Shown: in pieces, positions 27,200-36,707 of the stretch | How positions within the stretch are numbered: position 1 is the first letter of the stretch | Layout: each line of letters opens with the position of its first letter | NCBI GenBank assembly: GCA_021772755.1 | Contig: JAJFLJ010000224.1 | Span: 1 to 43,861 of the forward strand | Length of the DNA: 43,861 bases | Source of the DNA: Candidatus Sumerlaeota bacterium | GTDB taxonomy: Bacteria; Sumerlaeota; Sumerlaeia; SLMS01; JAHLLQ01 | Reading direction: 5' to 3' | Position numbers and translations under genes: made by a program | Notes under the pieces: generated by a model | Database searches by the model: none | The model's input: the letters and a program-made list of their open reading frames with translations, nothing else | Told to the model about the DNA's origin: nothing

Positions 27200-28342
27200 C
27201 TATACCGCCCTGAACGCTTCCGCCGTCGAGAGGCGCGCGGCCCGTGCGGCGGGGAGCAGTCCGGCCCCGATGCCGATCGCGATGCAGATGGCCAGCCCCT
27301 GGGCGACGGTCGGAACGTCCGCCTGGACGACCACGCTGAGGCCCTCGACGGAGAAGGTGAACTTGCCCAGGGCGGACACGCCCCACGCGACCGCCACGCC
27401 CGCGATGCCGCCGAGCAGGCTGATTCCGAGACTCTCGACGACCACGAGACGCGCGATCAGGTGCTCGGGGTAGCCGAGAGTGCGCATCACGGCATGGTCC
27501 TTTACGCGGTCCTGGACGGAGAGCGAGATCGCATTGGCGACGAGCGCGAAGATGGCGACGAGACTCCCGATACCGAGCCATCCCGCGAAATCCACCAGTT
27601 GCACGATGTCCGTCACCGCACGCGCGACGAACGCCTTCTCCGAAGACGTCCAGGTGGGAGCCTGCGAGTTCGCGAAGGCTTCGTCGATCCCGGCGGCCAC
27701 GGCGTCCAGCTGTCCGGGGTCGGCGACTTCGACGTTGAACTGGGTCACGATGCCCTGCTTGTTTCCGGCGGCCCTCTGAATGAAGTCGAGGTGGACGTAG
27801 GCGACGTTCTGATGCTGCGGATCGTCGGATGCGAGAATGCCGGCGATGCTGACCGTAATGCCGGCGGCGCTCAGACGGTCGCCGACGCCAAGTCCTCTTC
27901 GCTGGGCGAGGCGCTCGCCGACGACGGCGGCGTCGTTGCGGCGCGTCCACTCGGAAATGCCTCCCGCCAGCATCTCGAAGTCGGCGTCGCGAAGCGCCTT
28001 CTCCTCCACGCCTCTGAACGTGACGACGTCGAGGGAGGCACGGCAGCTGTTCACGACGATCCGCATCGGAGAGACGCTCCGGACGCCGGGAATTTCGGCG
28101 ATGGCGCGCGCGTAGTCCTGCGGAAGCTCGCTGGTAAAGGGGCAGAAGCGGTTCTCCCGGTAGACGACGAGGGTCGTTTCGCCGGCGGTCTCCCGCGTGG
28201 CCGAAGTCACTCCCGAGTGCATCGCCTGTACGGCACAGAACAGAAACATGGCGGTCGCGATTCCACCCAGCGTGAGGAGTGAGCGGGCGCGGTGGCGCAC
28301 GATGTACTTTCCGACCAGGGGCGCCATGCGGGCTGGTATCAT
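27200..28342 (-). CDS. FtsX/MacB-type ABC transporter permease, second
   Basis: VGKYIVRHRARSLLTLGGIATAMFLF, DHAVMRTLGYPEHLIARLVVVESLGISLLG; 4-bp overlap with the ATPase gene. Confidence 0.88.
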   Translation of the reverse strand: MIPARMAPLVGKYIVRHRARSLLTLGGIATAMFLFCAVQAMHSGVTSATRETAGETTLVVYRENRFCPFTSELPQDYARAIAEIPGVRSVSPMRIVVNSCRASLDVVTFRGVEEKALRDADFEMLAGGISEWTRRNDAAVVGERLAQRRGLGVGDRLSAAGITVSIAGILASDDPQHQNVAYVHLDFIQRAAGNKQGIVTQFNVEVADPGQLDAVAAGIDEAFANSQAPTWTSSEKAFVARAVTDIVQLVDFAGWLGIGSLVAIFALVANAISLSVQDRVKDHAVMRTLGYPEHLIARLVVVESLGISLLGGIAGVAVAWGVSALGKFTFSVEGLSVVVQADVPTVAQGLAICIAIGIGAGLLPAARAARLSTAEAFRAV

Positions 28343-29031
28343 AGCGGCGCCTCGGCGGGCTGCTCGGCGAGGCGCCCTTTTTCCAGGTGAAGCGTTCGGC
28401 CGGCGTACGCCGTCGCGTGCGGATCGTGCGTGACCATCATGAGCGTGCATTGCATTTCGACCGAGAGGGAGCGCAGGAGACTGAGAATGTCGTGCGCCGA
28501 CGACTTGTCGAGGTCGCCGGTGGGTTCGTCCGCGACGATGATCTTCGGCTCGGTCACGATGGCGCGCGCGATGGCCACTCGTTGCTCCTGTCCGCCGGAG
28601 AGCTGGCGGGGATAGTGGTCGTGGCGGTCGGCGATTCCGACCATGTCCAGCGCCCTGGAAACGCGCTCGTGGCGCTCCTTGCGCGAGAGGGAGCGAAGGA
28701 GAAGCGGCAGTTCCACGTTCTCGTACGCGGTCAGGACGGGCACGAGGTTGTAGAGCTGGAAGATATAGCCGACGTGTTCGCGGCGCCAGGCGGCCAGCGC
28801 GGACCGCGAGAGCCGGGCGACGTCGGTGTTCCGGACGCGAAGCTCGCCGGACGTGGGGCGGTCGATCCCGGCGATCAGGTTGAGCAGCGTGGTCTTGCCG
28901 CTGCCCGAGGGACCCATGAGGGCGAGAAACTCTCCCGCTTCGACGTCGAGATCCAGCTGGTCGAGGGGTGTGATTTCACGGTCGCCGCGCTTGTAGGTTC
29001 GCGTCAGTCGGCGGCATTCGATGAAAGCCAT
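28339..29031 (-). CDS. ABC transporter ATP-binding protein (MacB/LolD-type)
   Basis: Walker [10 protein letters not shown], signature [14 protein letters not shown], Walker [13 protein letters not shown]. Confidence 0.95.
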   Translation of the reverse strand: MAFIECRRLTRTYKRGDREITPLDQLDLDVEAGEFLALMGPSGSGKTTLLNLIAGIDRPTSGELRVRNTDVARLSRSALAAWRREHVGYIFQLYNLVPVLTAYENVELPLLLRSLSRKERHERVSRALDMVGIADRHDHYPRQLSGGQEQRVAIARAIVTEPKIIVADEPTGDLDKSSAHDILSLLRSLSVEMQCTLMMVTHDPHATAYAGRTLHLEKGRLAEQPAEAPL

Positions 29032-29032
29032 G

Positions 29033-30496
29033 TCAGTTCCCCTCCCCGGGGCGGACGCGGACACGCAGTCCGGGTTCGAGGTTTGCGGCGGGGGAGACGA
29101 TCAACAGGTCGCCGGGATTCAGACCCGTCCCGATTTCGCGCCAGCCGTTCTCCTCCGCACCTGTCGCGACGACCGAGCGGGGAAGTGCGATTCCTTCGCT
29201 GCCGTCGAACTTCGAAACGACCCATGCCGTGTCCCCGTCGATTCCGGATGCCGGAGCGTAGACCGAAAGAGCGCCGGTCGCCCGGCGTTCCTGTCCCGGT
29301 GCCGCCGATGCCAGGAAGCGGACCCGTGCGAGCATGTCCGGTTTCAACTCCGGAGCGGGGTCGTCGAGCGCGACCTTGACCTCCAGCGTGTTCTTCTGAA
29401 TGTCCGCGAGATTCGTGATGCGCGTAACGGTTCCCTCGAAGGAGCGGTCGGGAAGAACCTCGATCACGACCTGCGCGGTCTGGCCGACGCCGATCTTCGC
29501 GGCATCCGCCAGGGGAACGTCGACGCGAACCTGGAGGCTCGCCGGATCGTAGAGCTCCGCCACCCGCGCCATCTGGGCGTCGTCGGAGGCCGTCATCACC
29601 ATCGAGCCCGGCTCGACGAGCCGCCGCATGACGAGGCCGTCGATGGGGGAACGGATTTCCATGCGCCGAACGCGCAGCCTCGCCTCGTCGGCCGCCACGC
29701 GCGCGATGTCAAGTCGCCGGCGTTCCTCGGTCCGGAGTTCGAGACGCTGTCGGGCGGCGGTTTCTTCGGCCTTCGCGCGGTCGAGCTTCGCCTCGAGTTC
29801 TCCGATGCGGCTGCCGACGACCCGGGCCTGCGCCGCCTGCGCGAGTGCGGAGGCCTCCGCCGCGTCGTATTCCTCCTGCGACACCGAGCCGTGACCGACG
29901 AGGTCCTTTCTGCGGTGGTGGACCAATTCGGCCTTCTTCAGGAGCGCCTTCTCGACGTCCAGTTCGGCGCGAGTCATCTCGAGGACGGCCTGCATCTCGC
30001 GCACGGAGGCGGCGGCGACGGCGGCCTGTCGCTGCGCTTCGATATTGGCGTCCCAGGCTTCCCCGGCGGCGCGCAGCTCGGCTTCGGCGTACCGCAGCTC
30101 GAGAATGGCATCCTCGTCCACCAGGTGCGCGAGGACCTCTCCCTTCGCAACGCGGTCGCCTTCCAGGAAGAGGACGTCCTCGACGATACCGGCAGCCAGA
30201 GTCGCCGCATAGACGGGGAAGGGACTGGGCTCGATCCAGCCCGCGGCCTGCACCGTGACTTCCCCCTTCCCGCGGGCTTCGGTCGATACGGCGCGTTCGG
30301 AGGCGGCGCGCTCGACAACGGGAATGACTTCGACCTCGACTGCGGGAGACAGGCTGGCCACCAGGGACCCTGCGAACAGGGCCAGGAAGGCGAGCAGAAT
30401 GCCAAGGGGAAGCGCCACGCGCGTCGCCCAGCGAAACGGTGGCACAGGAATATCGGGACTTTCGCCGACTGGCGAAGCCGGACGGGATGCGCTCAT
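29033..30496 (-). CDS. HlyD/MacA-type periplasmic adaptor (membrane fusion protein)
   Basis: Single TM segment, long coiled-coil hairpin, IRSPIDGLVMRRLVEPGSMV, beta-barrel region. Confidence 0.9.
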   Translation of the reverse strand: MSASRPASPVGESPDIPVPPFRWATRVALPLGILLAFLALFAGSLVASLSPAVEVEVIPVVERAASERAVSTEARGKGEVTVQAAGWIEPSPFPVYAATLAAGIVEDVLFLEGDRVAKGEVLAHLVDEDAILELRYAEAELRAAGEAWDANIEAQRQAAVAAASVREMQAVLEMTRAELDVEKALLKKAELVHHRRKDLVGHGSVSQEEYDAAEASALAQAAQARVVGSRIGELEAKLDRAKAEETAARQRLELRTEERRRLDIARVAADEARLRVRRMEIRSPIDGLVMRRLVEPGSMVMTASDDAQMARVAELYDPASLQVRVDVPLADAAKIGVGQTAQVVIEVLPDRSFEGTVTRITNLADIQKNTLEVKVALDDPAPELKPDMLARVRFLASAAPGQERRATGALSVYAPASGIDGDTAWVVSKFDGSEGIALPRSVVATGAEENGWREIGTGLNPGDLLIVSPAANLEPGLRVRVRPGEGN

Positions 30497-30594
30497 GGAA
30501 GGGCGCCTCCCACGCGGAATCCGTCGATTTGGAACATGCGAGCACCTCTCTGTCGAAAAATGGAACGACTACCCGAAGTGGGCCGATGTTCCAA

Positions 30595-30993
30595 TCAACA
30601 GAGAAGAACCTGAAGCAACAGATGGAGGGCGGGTCGGGGAACGAGAGGAGTGACGGCCTCTTGCTTGTCGGCGACCGCACGCGACCGATACGTCCAGTCG
30701 GAGAAATCGACGACGTGACGGACGGCCATCACGGTCCGAACGGTATGGAGCCTGTCGGGCGAGGAGGGGAACCGCGTGTCCGGGGAAATCGAACAACAGG
30801 CTTTCGGGCAGATCTGCTTGTCTTCGCAATGGACCCTGTTCACGGGTTCGGCTGGACAGCAAAGGCTCTCGGACTTCGCGGGGCCTGCGTCGCTTCCCGG
30901 ACAGCAAGCCGCCGAAGCAGCTTGGAGGACACCCGCTGCGACGAACACCAGGGCCGCCAGCAAGCTCATCGCTCTGGTTCGCATGAGGTTCAT
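30595..30993 (-). CDS. Small exported Cys-rich protein
   Basis: Signal peptide MRTRAMSLLAALVFVAAGVLQAASA then ACCPGSDAGPAKSESLCCPAEPVNRVHCEDKQICPKACC; upstream of and co-oriented with the efflux genes. Confidence 0.65.
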   Translation of the reverse strand: MNLMRTRAMSLLAALVFVAAGVLQAASAACCPGSDAGPAKSESLCCPAEPVNRVHCEDKQICPKACCSISPDTRFPSSPDRLHTVRTVMAVRHVVDFSDWTYRSRAVADKQEAVTPLVPRPALHLLLQVLLC

Positions 30994-31398
30994 GCCAACA
31001 CCGCCGCAGCGACGGCAGCAAGGTCGCGGAACCGTAGAATCCGGGTAATGTGCTTTCCAATGAACGACATGAGACGGGCCACCGCGACGATCCAGCGGTT
31101 TCCACGACACTGCGAAAGTTCGGTTGGCGGGTCAACCGCACAATCTATGCGCCGGTCCTCTGTCCGGCACGATTCCACCGGCACCTTCGGCGCTCTGGCC
31201 CGGCGCTGCAAGGATCCGAGACGGTTTGCCGCACCGTGGGAACCGGCATCGCCGACCCACTCGCGGAAGGCGAGGTCGGAATCGCCCGCCTGCGGTGTGA
31301 AGCGGTCTCGGGGGCGGCAGATCGAACTTGACGTTCAGCCCGGTTGGGCGCTTTCCCGGGGGGAATCCTGTCTGTCCCGAAAGGCCGCCCCCTCTCCC

Positions 31399-32601
31399 AT
31401 GACGACCATCCACCGGTTCCTTGGCCGGTTGCTCGCCGTGGCCGCGATGCTGGCCCTCGGTGCTCCGTGCCCTGCCGCCCGCGTGGGCGACGTCCGGCTG
31501 GGGCGGCACGAAGGGTTTGTGCGGTGCGTGATCGAGACCGACTCGAAGCCGAGTTTCTCGACGCGGAACACCTCGGGGGCGGACGGAACGGTGGCGGTCG
31601 ATCTGCGGAACGTGACGAGTGCCCCGGCGACGGTCTCGATGCCGGAGGACACGGGCTTCGTGACGGACCACAAGATCGAGCTGTTTCGCGACCAGTCTCA
31701 GTTCCGTCTCTACCTGCGGACGAAGGGTCAGGTCCGGATCGAGACGATGACGCTCGCCAATCCCTGGCGGCTCGTCGTCGATCTGCACGAGGACTTCGCG
31801 GCGGCGGCCGCTCCGCCGGCGATCCTGTCGGACGGCTTTCGTCCGCGCGTGATCGTCGTCGATCCCGGCCACGGCGGCAAGCACCGCGGGGGAATCGGCA
31901 AGGTCGATGGACGCCAGATCACGGAGGCGGAGGTTTCGCTGCCGGTGGCGTTCGAACTGGAGAGGCTGCTGGCGGCGGACCCGATGTTCGTTCCCGTTCT
32001 GACCCGGCGGCGCGACGAGTACGTCGGACTGCGCGAGCGCACGCGCATCGCCGAGCAGGCCAACGGAAACCTCTTCCTTTCGATTCACTACAACGCCGGT
32101 CCTCCGTCGTCCGGCAGCAGCGCGCGCGGCATGGAATTCTGGATATGGAGTCCGAAGGAGGTGGACAGCGTCGCGACGAAGTACCTCCTGAGACTGGACA
32201 ACGAGGAGGGCTCGGACACGACGATCACGGGTTCGAGCAGCAGCGCACGGTCCGTGCTGAGCAGGATGCTGCTGGATTCGCTGGAGGAACAGGCGCTCGA
32301 ATCGAAACGGCTCGCATCCTCCCAGGAGCGCGCGTTCCTGACGGACAGCTATTTCAAGGGCGACTATCGCGGGATCAAGGACGGGCGCTTCAAGGTGCTG
32401 GAGAACTACAACATGCCCTCCGTACTCGTCGAAGTCGCGTTCCTCAGCCACCCCGCAGAGGCGCGTCTCTCGGTGCAGAAGGAATTCCAGCGCCGCGTCG
32501 CGCGCCACATGTACAACGGCATCGTCGACTACTACATGAGGACGGACGAGGGGTTCCGCGCGGCGCGAACGAACCCGCGCGCGGCCTTCGCGGGAAAGTA
32601 G
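31399..32601 (+). CDS. N-acetylmuramoyl-L-alanine amidase (AMIN + amidase_3)
   Basis: AMIN-like N-terminal domain; VIVVDPGHGGKHRG, LTRRRDEYVGLRERTRIAEQANGNLFLSIHYNA, PSVLVEVAFLSHPAEARL. Confidence 0.93.
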   Translation: MTTIHRFLGRLLAVAAMLALGAPCPAARVGDVRLGRHEGFVRCVIETDSKPSFSTRNTSGADGTVAVDLRNVTSAPATVSMPEDTGFVTDHKIELFRDQSQFRLYLRTKGQVRIETMTLANPWRLVVDLHEDFAAAAAPPAILSDGFRPRVIVVDPGHGGKHRGGIGKVDGRQITEAEVSLPVAFELERLLAADPMFVPVLTRRRDEYVGLRERTRIAEQANGNLFLSIHYNAGPPSSGSSARGMEFWIWSPKEVDSVATKYLLRLDNEEGSDTTITGSSSSARSVLSRMLLDSLEEQALESKRLASSQERAFLTDSYFKGDYRGIKDGRFKVLENYNMPSVLVEVAFLSHPAEARLSVQKEFQRRVARHMYNGIVDYYMRTDEGFRAARTNPRAAFAGK

Positions 32602-32602
32602 C

Positions 32603-34363
32603 TCACTCCTCCGGCGCTTCCGACAGGGCGAGGGTCCGGGTGCTCAGATTGAAGTTCCGGAACGCATCGGCCACCGGATAGAAGACGACCTTCCCAACCT
32701 GCATGAACGGCACGCCGTCCTTGTCCGCGAAGACCCGGATGACGACGATTTCCGTGTCGTCCTCGCCGAAATAGCGAAGCACTCCGACAGGCTTCTGGTC
32801 CTGAAGTACGGCGGGGTCCTCCCACTCCAGGTCCTCCGACGCGCGCAGGAACGTTTCGACGGCCTGTCCGGGGGGAACGCGAACGCGGCCGTCGGCCAGG
32901 CGAACCTTCCAGACGCCGGACTCGTTGACGACGTTGTAGACGAGATTGGTTCCGAGCGAGTCGAAATACGTCAGCTCCACCCGGCGAACGCGTTCCGCGA
33001 AGGGTTCGGCGACCCGGCGGTCCTGAAGGTCCTTGCGGAAGACGAAAACCCGGTGGAAGTCCTCGGCACGAATGGTTCCGGCGAATCCGTCCTGAAGGCG
33101 GAGCAGCCACTGGACGCCTTCCGTCGTGTCGAGCTTGCCGGCGGCGAAGCCCTCGGTCGCGCCGTCCGCCATTTCGATCTCGATGCGGAACGTTCCGTCC
33201 CGCACGCCGGCTTCGCGTTCTCCTGCGCCCGCCAGTCCGCCGGCGGATCCCGCGCGCAGTTCCGAGATGGCGTCGATGAAGGCCGAGAGCTTGCGCGGAT
33301 CGATCCGCAGGTCCGGGGACTCCTCGAAGTACCACTCCCCGCCTTCTTCGTCGCGTACGAGATTCGTCTCGGTGTTTCCCGCAGCGGTCCGAATCCGCCT
33401 CCAGTTCTTCGGCGCGTGCCAGACGAAACGGCCCGTGACCCACGCCTTCGGCGGCTGGAGCAGATCGGCGACGTATCGCGTGCGGATCGTGAGAACGCCG
33501 GGTTGCGTCGAGGACCGCGCGAACCATTCGTCCCCCTCGCGTTTGCCGAGCGAGAGCGCTCGCGCCCCTTCGTTCGCGTCGAGTTCGACCGTCAGACGCG
33601 GGCGTTCCAGTCCAAGCGCCGCCGTGCTCGACGTGGGTTCGTCGTCGATCGTCGTCGCGGGGGCTTCGGAGAGCGTCGCGAGAACGCGTTCGACGAAACG
33701 CGTGTCCGCCGGCGCGCCCAGTTCCTGGATTTCCCACGGCACGGCGAAGCGGTCCGACCGCACCAGCGTCGTGCTCCCGTCGGGCGTTCCGACGGTGAAG
33801 GACGCGACGCCGTCGGGGTCGAACCGCAGGATTCTCCGGTCGCGCAGAAGATCGAGGTCGCGCAGCGTGTGGCTGCGCACCCAGTCGCCCACGGCGAAGA
33901 CGCGGTCCTCGCCCTCCGTCATTCCGTAGATGCGCCCGGGGCGGTTGGCGTCGCCTCCGAGCATGATGGTTTCCTCGACCGCTTCGCCGGCGACGTTGCC
34001 GAAGACCGTGATGACGGGCGACGGATCGTCGAGTCCGTAGGGGGCGAGGTCCTTCGCGGCGAACCGTTCGACCTTCTTCGCGCCCATCAGGTTGTCGATC
34101 ATCGCGCCGACCTGGACCCTGTCGGCGGGAACCTCCACCGGTTCGACGAGCCACCAGACGTCGCCGTCGCGCTTCTCGAGCACGAACCGCCCGTGCACGT
34201 TCTCGAGCTCCACGCGCGTGGCGTCCACCGCGTCGAAGTAGATCAGGCGCGCGTCGCGAACGTCGGTGATCGCGCTGTTGCGCACCATGTTGCGGTCCGC
34301 CATCCAGAGAAGGAACATGGCGGCCATTGCGAGGGCGGCGATCAGGGGCTTGCGCGGACTCAT
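32603..34363 (-). CDS. DUF4340 domain-containing protein
   Basis: N-terminal TM segment, VELENVHGRFVLEKRDGDVWWLVEPVEVPADRVQVGAMIDNLMGAKKVERF; directly downstream of the Gld-like ABC genes. Confidence 0.85.
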   Translation of the reverse strand: MSPRKPLIAALAMAAMFLLWMADRNMVRNSAITDVRDARLIYFDAVDATRVELENVHGRFVLEKRDGDVWWLVEPVEVPADRVQVGAMIDNLMGAKKVERFAAKDLAPYGLDDPSPVITVFGNVAGEAVEETIMLGGDANRPGRIYGMTEGEDRVFAVGDWVRSHTLRDLDLLRDRRILRFDPDGVASFTVGTPDGSTTLVRSDRFAVPWEIQELGAPADTRFVERVLATLSEAPATTIDDEPTSSTAALGLERPRLTVELDANEGARALSLGKREGDEWFARSSTQPGVLTIRTRYVADLLQPPKAWVTGRFVWHAPKNWRRIRTAAGNTETNLVRDEEGGEWYFEESPDLRIDPRKLSAFIDAISELRAGSAGGLAGAGEREAGVRDGTFRIEIEMADGATEGFAAGKLDTTEGVQWLLRLQDGFAGTIRAEDFHRVFVFRKDLQDRRVAEPFAERVRRVELTYFDSLGTNLVYNVVNESGVWKVRLADGRVRVPPGQAVETFLRASEDLEWEDPAVLQDQKPVGVLRYFGEDDTEIVVIRVFADKDGVPFMQVGKVVFYPVADAFRNFNLSTRTLALSEAPEE

Positions 34364-35937
34364 CCCATTCGCCTCCGTGCCGTCGTGTAAGTCAGTCCCG
34401 CGACGATCAGGCCGAGACTCATCAGCGCCAGGACGCCGATGATGGTCCAGAAGCGCGCGTGCGTCATGGTGAACGACGAGGGCGGCAGGATGCGCGGAGG
34501 AACCTGGAGCCGGTCGTCGCGCGTCGTCATCCATTCGACGGTTCGCAGCATCAGGACCGCCGACTGGTCGCCGAGATACTGGTTCGTGACGAAGTCGCTG
34601 TCGCCGAAGACGGCGAACTTCGCCGTGGTGCGGCGGGTGCGGCGCTCGGGCGACCACTCGGAAATGACGGCCATGGTTTCCTGGCGGCGCTGGTCGGCCG
34701 GCGGGGGAGTCACGCCGTTCGGCGCGTAGACTTCCAGCGGGTGTTTCGTCCAGGAACGCGGCGAGGAGACCAGCAGAGGCGACGCCGTCACCACGCGCGC
34801 GGCCTGTTCCGGTGCGGCGTTGACCGGTCGGGCGAACTTCATCGGCATCGCCGCGCCGTTGCCGGCCGCGAGAACCGGATGTTGTCCCGCGTCCGCCACG
34901 GGAACGAGCGAGGCGTCGCTCTTGCCTCCCGTGTCGTCCAGGACGATCTGGTTGGGTAGGGCGATTCCCGCTTCCGCAGCCAGCGCGTTGAGATTCTTGA
35001 AGTCGCCCCGCGCGACGGGATCGAGAAGGATCAGGACCGCGCCGCCCTCGGCGGCGTACTCGCGCAGCATCTCGACTTCTATCTCCCCGAAATCGACTTT
35101 CGGCCCGGCGATGATCACGATGGCCGCGTCGTCCGGAACCGCCGAGAGCGACGACAGATTCACGTCCACCACCGGCATGAGCTGGCGCTGAAGGATGTCC
35201 GCGATTTCGGAGCACGACGTGTCCGGCGCGTTCGGAGCGCGGCCTTCCAGCGGGCGGATGGGGGTTTCGCCCTTGCCGCGGGTAAAGCAGATGCGCTCGT
35301 CGCCGCCGCGCTCGAGACGAAGGATATTGTTCGTCAGGACGTTCTCGCGGTAGCGGTCGAAGGGATCGAGCGCAAACCGCTGGACGCGACGCTCGGTTCC
35401 GCCTCCGCCGGACTCGATGAAGACCTCGCCCGGATAGACGCCCGATTCGTCGAATCGGCGCGCCGTTTCGATATCGGCTGCGGGATCGAGAACGCGAAAG
35501 ACGATCTGGTCGGATTCCCCCGCGTACAGCTGGAAGAATTCCATCAGTCGCGGATGATCGGCGGGGCGGGCGAACGCGGTGATCTCCACGGGGCGGCTCT
35601 GCGAGGAGAGCAGCGCGCGCGTTTCGTCCGACAGAGTGTAGACGCCATGCTGGGTCAGATCGTACGTGCGGTTGTGGTTCGCGAGAATCAGATAGAGGAA
35701 GACCGCCGAAACGACGACGAAGAGGGAGTACGCGATGGATGCGACCGAGTCGCGCAGGCTGCCTCCCTCCTGGCGAAAGAGCCCGAACAGCACGACGGCG
35801 ATGGCGATTCCGCCCATCGCCAGAAGCCAGCCGGGAAACGCTCCGATGGCGATGCCGGTGGCGAGAGTGACCGCCAGCATCGCGAAGCCGATGCCGGGAA
35901 CCAGCAGCTGTCCCGCAAGACCCGCGCGACGCTTCAT
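34360..35937 (-). CDS. GldG-like ABC-type substrate/auxiliary component
   Basis: YDLTQHGVYTLSDETRALLSS, Gld-type periplasmic domain, C-terminal TM segment. Confidence 0.85.
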   Translation of the reverse strand: MKRRAGLAGQLLVPGIGFAMLAVTLATGIAIGAFPGWLLAMGGIAIAVVLFGLFRQEGGSLRDSVASIAYSLFVVVSAVFLYLILANHNRTYDLTQHGVYTLSDETRALLSSQSRPVEITAFARPADHPRLMEFFQLYAGESDQIVFRVLDPAADIETARRFDESGVYPGEVFIESGGGGTERRVQRFALDPFDRYRENVLTNNILRLERGGDERICFTRGKGETPIRPLEGRAPNAPDTSCSEIADILQRQLMPVVDVNLSSLSAVPDDAAIVIIAGPKVDFGEIEVEMLREYAAEGGAVLILLDPVARGDFKNLNALAAEAGIALPNQIVLDDTGGKSDASLVPVADAGQHPVLAAGNGAAMPMKFARPVNAAPEQAARVVTASPLLVSSPRSWTKHPLEVYAPNGVTPPPADQRRQETMAVISEWSPERRTRRTTAKFAVFGDSDFVTNQYLGDQSAVLMLRTVEWMTTRDDRLQVPPRILPPSSFTMTHARFWTIIGVLALMSLGLIVAGLTYTTARRRMG

Positions 35938-36707
35938 GTGCGCCACCTCGCGGATTCCAGCACTCTCGTCGCAAGAAACAGGAAGAGTCCGGCGACGATG
36001 GCGAACCACGCGACGTCCACCACGGCGACGTTGCCGGAGAGGAAACCCTCGATATGCGACATGACGGTCAGGTGCTTGGTGATCAGGATCAGGTTCGCCA
36101 GGGAGAAGGACTCGGCCAGCTGCGAAAGGATGATGAGTCCGAACAGGAACACGTAGCCGAGCACCGCGGCGACGACCTGCGAGTCCGTCAGGCTCGAAAA
36201 GAAGATGCCCAGCGCCGTGTACGCCGCCGCCGAGAGCAGCAGCGCCGCGTAGCAGGAGAGCACGACGGGCCAGTACGGGTCGCTGATCCATTCCGTCAGG
36301 ATGGGAAAGACCAGCGTGCAGCCGATGAACAGCCAGAGCGCTGCGGTGTTGGCGACGAATTTGCCCAGCGCGATGCTCCACTCCCCGGCGGGCGTCGTCT
36401 GTAGCAGACTCAGCGTCCCCATGCGGCGTTCCTCGGCGATCGACCGCATCGTCAGCATCGGCGCCTGGACCATCAGAAAGTAGTGGATCACCCAGAAGAG
36501 GTCGCGAACGACCGAGAGGGTGATGTCGGAGGAGATGTCGTTTTCCTGCCGCATGGCGGGGTTCGAGAACCCGATGACGAGTCCGATGTAGACGAGCGCC
36601 GCGGCCAGGAAGAAGACGCCGCTCAACACCCAGAACAGCGGCGTGCAGACGAGCTGGTGGAATTCGCGCCGCGCGATTCGCGCGGTATGCCGGAGGAAGT
36701 TCCTCAT
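35934..36707 (-). CDS. ABC-2 type permease (GldF-like)
   Basis: ARREFHQLVCTPLFWVLSGVFFLAAALVYIGL...SIAEERRMGTLSLLQTTPAGEWSIALGKF. Confidence 0.9.
   Translation of the reverse strand: MRNFLRHTARIARREFHQLVCTPLFWVLSGVFFLAAALVYIGLVIGFSNPAMRQENDISSDITLSVVRDLFWVIHYFLMVQAPMLTMRSIAEERRMGTLSLLQTTPAGEWSIALGKFVANTAALWLFIGCTLVFPILTEWISDPYWPVVLSCYAALLLSAAAYTALGIFFSSLTDSQVVAAVLGYVFLFGLIILSQLAESFSLANLILITKHLTVMSHIEGFLSGNVAVVDVAWFAIVAGLFLFLATRVLESARWRT

Noticed and set aside
30994-31398. Possible small genes between the Cys-rich protein and AMIN-amidase
   Set aside because: ORFs in this gap have no coding motifs or convincing RBS; treated as an intergenic regulatory region.
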